Below, piece by piece: positions 59,001 to 64,000 of a DNA stretch of 64,000 nt. A model generated the notes under the pieces. The model was not told where the DNA came from. It saw nothing but the letters and a program-made list of their open reading frames with translations, and searched no databases. Position 1 is the first letter of the stretch, and each line of letters begins with the position of its first letter. The translations under genes and the position numbers were made by a program. Source of the stretch: Malus domestica (taxonomy: Eukaryota; Streptophyta; Magnoliopsida; Rosales; Rosaceae); the NCBI RefSeq assembly GCF_042453785.1, contig NC_091673.1, positions 8,515,001 to 8,579,000 on the forward strand, written 5' to 3'.

Positions 59001-61775
59001 AAGATTAAAATGTCAAGTTAAATTTCTAGAGTTGAGGATATTTGGTGTTTGAAAGGGCTTTAATACTTGTATTGGACAATGGGTCATAGAGTTCTGGACC
59101 TATAACTCAAACTTTAGTTTTGAAGCATTAGAAGCACCTGGTAGAAAATATTTGCGCTAGTAGGATAAAACTGAGAACAATCATACCTTTGTCGCTTCAG
59201 TGGCATAACCCCACTCTGGAGATATTTCCCGAATTGTGAACTTTTGATTTTGTGCAACAGTCAAACTAACATCAGATTCAAGAGATCCTATCTGGCCTTG
59301 CTCAAACAACTGTGTATAATAGTCCGAATGTGTTCCAGTCACAGAAGAATACGGAGAAAGATTGAAACTGTCAACTTCTTGTGGCAGTGGCAAGGAATCT
59401 GGTTACAGGTGAAACTTGTTAGAGTCTGAAAATTACTCAAAACGTCCTAAGTGTTAAAGAGATTTTCATAACGAGAAAAGGTTATCATACAATTGTCAAC
59501 AATATTTCCTTTGTAATTTAGCCACTGACAATGCTCCTGCACTTCAGTTGGTCCACTCGAGGAAGAGGCCGGGTTTTCCTGTTCCAATTGGGAAAAAAAA
59601 AACAACGAATTAATGGCTCAATAATTAAAAGGACAACTAAGCAAATAATACAGAGAGGTTATTGCCACCTCAGACACACAGGAGCAAGCTATGCATAAAA
59701 GACAAACAAAGCGGCCAAAAGCCATTAACAAATTCATCTGATAAAGGTGTAATAAAGGTGCAAAATAAAACAGAATACTATGACCTTTTTAGCAACACTC
59801 ACATTTCTGTCCAATATATATAAAGATTTCTCCTCGGACTTTAGGACTGATGAAATCTTATGTGGATCCAGAAACTCCTTCCAAGTAGCAGATTCTTTGT
59901 TACCGTCTTTGAATTCACGGTCAACAATTTGATGCTCCCCACTATAGTCTGCATTACCTTGCATCCGAGCAGGTTCATTGTAGAACCGATCATGTTCAAC
60001 ATATTTAGGTCCATTGAAGGCAGGAAACTGATCCTGATTGGCGATATCACTATAGTCCAGGATATCTAAAGCATTTGGATTATCATCCACAAATCCTTTG
60101 AAGCTGTCCTCATCTAAGCTTAATTGCTCTTCAAGTTGCCGCAAAGCTTGATTAACATCCAACTTAGTCAAACTATCTAGCTCCCCCGTTCCATATAAAT
60201 TTTCTGGGTTCTCCCTTCCATTTTTCTTGATGACTATATCTGAACTAACTTCTAGTGAACCTGGACTGGATAGATTCTGATAAGGCTCACGTAAATCACT
60301 AAATATGGAGATAGAGCCTGGATGAGTAGTATTAGGGCTCGGACTGTGGCTAAAGGAAGAAGATACTGGTGATTGTACGAAAGATCCAGTACTCGGCTTG
60401 CCCTGAAATGCATAATTGTATAAAAAACTATCACAACCTGGTGAGGGGAGAGAGCGAATTCATGTGAAAAGTAGTGAGATATGCCTGGTTTATGATCAGG
60501 TTCTGAAGACTCACCTCATTAGTTTCTCTATAATGCACAAGAACAATGTGCTCATAGGCCCTACAAAAAAAAAAATTATATTTTGTAAAGAATCTCTTCA
60601 GGGAAATGCACTCAACAATAATTGCCAGGGTACTCACGGATCTAGCATCCAATAGCTACGTCTCTGAAAACTTGGGTTGTCCTCTCCATGTGCGTAATAA
60701 CAATTTAAAGTTTCGACATTTCCAACCTGTGCATATGAAACTTGGTTACTCAAGCTGGAACATAAGACTACATTGGCCTCAGTAGTGCAAACAACATTAG
60801 CTTAGTGCAACAACATAAAGAGAGGAAAATAAAGCACGAATTTTTTAACACTAGAAACTATTCCATTGGAATGCTGAACCATCCAAAGAATACAGGACAG
60901 ATAAATTTCATCATTTTATAACTACCCGAGAAAACAAATAACTGTCATGTGTAATAAGGACAGACCTTTTCACAAAAGAACGCATTCAGTGTAACTAAAT
61001 AGACAGCGTTAACAAACCTTAAGCCGTTCATGTGCTTCACCTACGGTTCGTCCATCCTTCTTTTTGCGCCATTGGTGCCCATCTCTACGAAAGAACCGAA
61101 GGATCCTCTTGTTAAAAAGAAATAAAGATCCACCTGTTGGAAAATCCAAAAGAAAAAGATGTAAGGATAAAGAATTCAAAATCTAGTGGAAGCAACAATG
61201 CCACTAAGCCATGCCATTACAATACAATAAGAAGAACACACAGGTGACATACTACTAGGCTGTTGCGGGGGCACCGTTGCGAACTTATACTTGTCATGGT
61301 TCTGCAATATGAAGAGCACTTCAACAGGCTTCAGCCAACGGGTTTGCGCTTCTTGAAACAGATCATTGATGTTATATCCTGAGACATCATATGACATAAA
61401 CAATGTCAAACAGTTTCCAATTGACAAGACAAACACAAATTTGAGATCACTAATAATTATAATGAAATTGTTGTTTACAGCAGGAAAGACTACTTCATGC
61501 AGAGAGAAATTCACCAACAAAACAAGTTCAAATTTCGATGGTTATTAGTTAACAGTCATGTAATTACACATTTCGGTGCATAAGCAAACTTTAATCAAAC
61601 TGTAAACAGGCCCAAATTTCCCTACTTGTAACACGAAAAGGGTCAGAAAATTTCCAATCTTCAACATAATCATAGCATTTTCGTACTCAAAATTCAATAA
61701 AAAATTGTAAAATTTGTATTTTTTTTTCCTGGGTACATGTGAACAAGCTCAGTTGCCTTGCATACCTGATTGCAT
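53089..61775 (-). CDS. CAMTA4: Calmodulin-binding transcription activator, CAMTA4-type
   Basis: Twelve coding exons on the minus strand (61775-61766, 61378-61253, 61133-61018, 60726-60638, 60560-60515, 60402-59803, 59578-59491, 59398-59187, 55244-54571, 54291-53718, 53576-53283, 53193-53089) join in frame to 977 aa. Domains in order: CG-1 DNA-binding (about 10-128, [12 protein letters not shown]...[18 protein letters not shown]...[20 protein letters not shown]), TIG (430-500), ankyrin repeats (about 610-695), IQ motifs at about 766, 821 and 844, and a calmodulin-binding helix (about 858-880, [21 protein letters not shown]). CAMTAs bind CGCG/CGTG elements and couple Ca2+ signals to cold and defence transcription. 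Exon 1 encodes only MQS plus one base. Intron 8 (59186-55245) carries a complete LTR element. No frame lesion is seen. The CAMTA4 assignment rests on the short N-terminus and length. Confidence 0.93.
55296..55665 (-). repeat. LTR (3' in element orientation)
   Basis: TG...CA bounded. It shares with the other copy blocks such as AAGATGTATCGTGGTTCA, CCCAATGTTTGGGCTACGTC and ATACGGAGGCCCTAAGTATG. It has one 14-bp internal length difference (AGGGGATGTGAGAGGG region) and scattered substitutions. Confidence 0.9.
55850..56660. repeat. Tandem repeat blocks inside the LTR element
   Basis: Three kinds of repeat follow one another. About 120-bp units contain GAAGGTGAGGGAGTCC...AATAAGGGCTCGCTCCTCAG (starting near 55880, 55995 and 56115). 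About 32-bp units of AATGAAGCTTTTGAAGSTAGAGC run from 56340 to 56490. TTGACATGAGTGATGCTCATGAATG units run from 56490 to 56645. A second copy of the polypurine-adjacent TAGTCCCCCAAGTCTTC lies at about 56231. Confidence 0.8.
57270..57398 (-). pseudogene. Captured, internally deleted beta-tubulin fragment
   Basis: The minus-strand frame starting at 57398 reads [18 protein letters not shown], closely matching the universal beta-tubulin N-terminus. It continues directly with [20 protein letters not shown], which in intact beta-tubulin lies about 80 residues further on, before losing similarity. About 240 nt of coding sequence is therefore missing. Upstream, 57400-57455 is pyrimidine-rich and looks like the donor gene's 5' leader. 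The fragment sits in sense orientation within the LTR element and cannot make tubulin. Confidence 0.82.
57543..57887 (-). pseudogene. Second gene-like fragment captured by the LTR element
   Basis: An uninterrupted minus-strand frame includes [19 protein letters not shown] and [18 protein letters not shown], followed by an acidic tail of [19 protein letters not shown] type. Composition and codon use look gene-derived rather than random, and it is GC-richer than its surroundings. I do not recognise the donor family. It lies between the tubulin fragment and the 5' LTR, in the same orientation. Confidence 0.5.
58378..58734 (-). repeat. LTR (5' in element orientation)
   Basis: TG...CA bounded partner of 55296-55665, with roughly 5-8% divergence by eye, implying that the insertion is not very recent. 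It is adjacent to the primer-site-like sequence on its inner (left) side. Confidence 0.9.
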
Positions 61776-63469
61776 CGTGATCAGCTGCCGAAAAATCCAA
61801 AAATTGACGAACTGCAGAGAAAGCGTTTGACTTGCGGGCGTTTGAAAACCGGAGGCGGTCGGCGGAGCAAACTCGAGGGTCGAAGTTTGGACTTTGGAGG
61901 AAAAGAGACCGGAATCTCGGTCGTGAACCGGATCGCAGGTGAGCAGAGTCCCGTTCGCCTTGTACTCGAAAGGAAAAAAACCCGACAGAGACAGCACGAC
62001 CAAAGACAATTAAGGATAAAGTGTACGAGGAAGTCGACAGAGAGGACGAAGGGCGTAAGTAAACAAGAGCGAGTTATCTCCTGCGCCCTGTACCTGGGAA
62101 GCTTCCTGAATCCTCCGGAATCATCGAGGTCAATATGTACGGATGAAAATAGTAGCGGCAGCTGACCGCTGGTGAGAGTAGTGGAACTAATATGGGTAGG
62201 TGGAGACCACAAACGTTGTCGCTACCCGAAGGGTATCGTGGTCATTTTAGTACTGCTGACCGCTGGTGCACATATTGTTTGACCGTCGTAAAGAATGGAA
62301 AACGTGGAAAAGGTGCCGACTGTCTTGCCGTGACGTGACGGCAATATCCGCCCATAGATTCTCTCTTTGGATCTGTTTGGGACTGAAATACCCCCACTAG
62401 GGCCCCCACCCAGACTCGGATTGAGACTCAGAAGGATGACGATGGTCTTCAAACATAATACAGCCACACAAATTATGGATTTCATAAAGCAGGCAGATTC
62501 TATGCCCTCTCATTTTCTCTACCTTCCTATTTTGTGTGATCACAGTTAAGTCATATCAATATTTTATATAATTTTTTATAGAGATAATAAGACAAAAAGA
62601 AATAGCAATATAAAAGGTTGACATGATTTAATTGTGACCGAAGGGCACGAGAGGGCATGAGAGATGGGAGGGCAGAGAACCTGCCTCCTTTCATAAAAGA
62701 GAAATGCCACGGAGATTTTATCAAAGTGAGATTTTTAATGAATTTTCTGTCGCTTCACAATTTAACGTTAATTTTCGTATCAATATTATAAAATATTATG
62801 TAAAAAATACGAGATGTCGAAGAATTCATGACGAGTTCTACTTTTGAGAGTCTTCTTAGCATTCTCTGTCATAAAAATGAGAGGCTGCCTAATTGACGGC
62901 AATCGGTCTCAAAAGTGGGGATTGTATGTTTTTGGGAAAAGATATTTTTTCTGTATACTCCGGCTACTCTATATTCTAGTATTTTTAGTTGTTAAATTCT
63001 TGATTAAGGATGTAAGGTCTTTTGGGCTTTTCACAATATACAGAAAGTGTGAGTGTAATACTAGAATATTGAATTCATATAGTAATCACATTAATAGTAG
63101 GCTAGAAAGTTAAGTCTGATACCAATACAATAAACTAACGAAGTCAATATATTAAACTCATGATTTTGATACTTATAAACTAATTTTGTAAAAACGTATG
63201 ACTCTTACAATTATTAAACGCACACTAGTATTGTAGTAGTGTTATAATACTAGGTATTACACACGCTTAAACTAAAGTAGAATGCCTTATAGTGATAATT
63301 GCTCATCACTTACAAGATGCAATCCAAGAGTATATTCCATGTGAAGAGGCCATGCAAGGAGAAATTTTGAAAGTTATGTCGCATTACCACGTTGTTATAT
63401 TAGTATAATTGTTGATCCTAAAAACTACCAAGCCTACGTTGCACGCAAACCAAGTAATCTATAAGCTAA
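61776..63469. other. CAMTA4 upstream region and intergenic DNA
   Basis: 61776 to about 62200 is the probable 5' UTR and promoter of the CAMTA4-type gene on the minus strand. CTGACCGCTGGTG is duplicated at about 62162 and 62258. No further gene is supported; frames at 62222-62549 and 62844-63113 have no recognisable domains. Confidence 0.5.
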
Positions 63470-64000
63470 CTACGTCCTTCGATGAATGCGGGGCGTGCCA
63501 ACTCGTCGGCCGAGCTCGACCGAGGAGTAAATTTGTTGATGTTGCATTGGGTGCGTGGCTGACTTCTGCGTCTTGCGATTGCGACCGAGGAAGGAACACG
63601 TCTCGGCCTCTTGGATTCTCGAACCTGAAGACAAGGCTACTATTCTTACGAAGTTCACGAATCGTCGTCGTTGGAATCGGTCACAGTGATGATATTCGTC
63701 AGAGTAAACTCACGCCGAATCGACACCAAAGTGTAAAGGCACAAATACTCGAAGCAGATATAAGTCTTAATAGTGAACGTGGTTCGGCTGTTTGAATGCC
63801 GAACTCTAAATCCTACTTGAGAGTATCCAATCATAAAATAACTCAGCGTACAATGCGCCGAGCTTGGTAGGCTGTAACACCTTGCTTCGCCGAGAAGGCT
63901 AACGATATGACCTCAATCAATAAGGATTCTGAAATCCTTCTTGATCGAGACTTAGATAGGTAAGCAACCGTCCTCGCCGCAGTGCTGTTGATGCCAACGG
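63470..64000. mobile_element. Possible LTR-retrotransposon fragment running off the window
   Basis: Composition shifts to CG-containing, GC-richer DNA with GCCGAG / CTCGGC motifs repeated, ending TGCTGTTGATGCCAACGG at the window edge. This resembles Rosaceae LTR sequences, but neither terminus nor coding domain is visible. The frame at 63409-63795 has no protein similarity I can recognise. Confidence 0.35.

Noticed and set aside
62222-62549. Short open frames upstream of CAMTA4
   Set aside because: Overlapping frames on both strands, with no start context or similarity recognised.
1-64000. tRNA or rRNA genes
   Set aside because: No cloverleaf-forming tRNA or rRNA core sequence was recognised. 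Box A/B-like sequences belong to SINEs.

Overview
This is a eudicot plant nuclear region. It has spliced genes with GT-AG introns, AT-rich intergenic DNA, a conserved plant microRNA target site, and LTR retrotransposons, MITEs and tRNA-type SINEs. The repeat types and protein sequences fit Rosaceae (apple/pear type), but that placement is an inference from general familiarity. No prokaryotic, viral or CRISPR system is present.

Layout. 1-5.4 kb: a decayed Ty1/copia retrotransposon on the minus strand, cut by the window start; its LTR/leader holds a tandem promoter-like repeat. 5.4-8.8 kb: non-genic DNA with a complete MULE-type MITE (10-bp target duplication). 8.8-11.1 kb (-): an ACOS5/4CL-like 1 acyl-CoA synthetase gene, six exons. 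11.9-13.6 kb (+): a receptor-like-kinase-type pseudokinase, five exons. 14.8-15.2 kb: a PIF/Harbinger-type MITE with TTA duplication. 18.5-21.7 kb (+): an F-box gene of the LCR type with a miR394 site. 22.7-23.7 kb (-): a SERP/RAMP4 gene. 25.4-27.6 kb (-): a J-domain/DUF3444 protein gene. 28-38.8 kb: a gene-poor stretch with a long inverted-repeat element, a SINE and other small repeats. 39.6-44.4 kb (+): an AHK3-type cytokinin receptor histidine kinase, ten coding exons. 45.8-48.0 kb (+): nuclear transport factor 2. 49.2-50.3 kb (-): a small single-pass membrane protein. 50.6-52.3 kb: a repeat-rich insertion. 53.1-61.8 kb (-): a CAMTA4-type calmodulin-binding transcription factor, twelve coding exons, with a complete 3.4-kb LTR element in one intron. 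62-64 kb: its upstream region and a probable LTR fragment running off the window.

The order LCR - SERP - (J-protein) - AHK3 - NTF2 - membrane protein closely matches the Arabidopsis block At1g27340-At1g27300 as I remember it, so this looks like conserved ancestral microsynteny, not a functional cluster. Pathways touched include sporopollenin precursor activation (ACOS5), meristem/leaf control (miR394-LCR and cytokinin perception by AHK3), ER protein translocation (SERP), Ran import (NTF2) and Ca2+/calmodulin transcription (CAMTA4).

The most unusual structure is the intronic LTR element in CAMTA4. It has intact ends and a 5-bp target duplication, lies about 50 bp from a splice acceptor, has no visible gag-pol, and carries a rearranged beta-tubulin fragment plus a second gene-like fragment in sense orientation.
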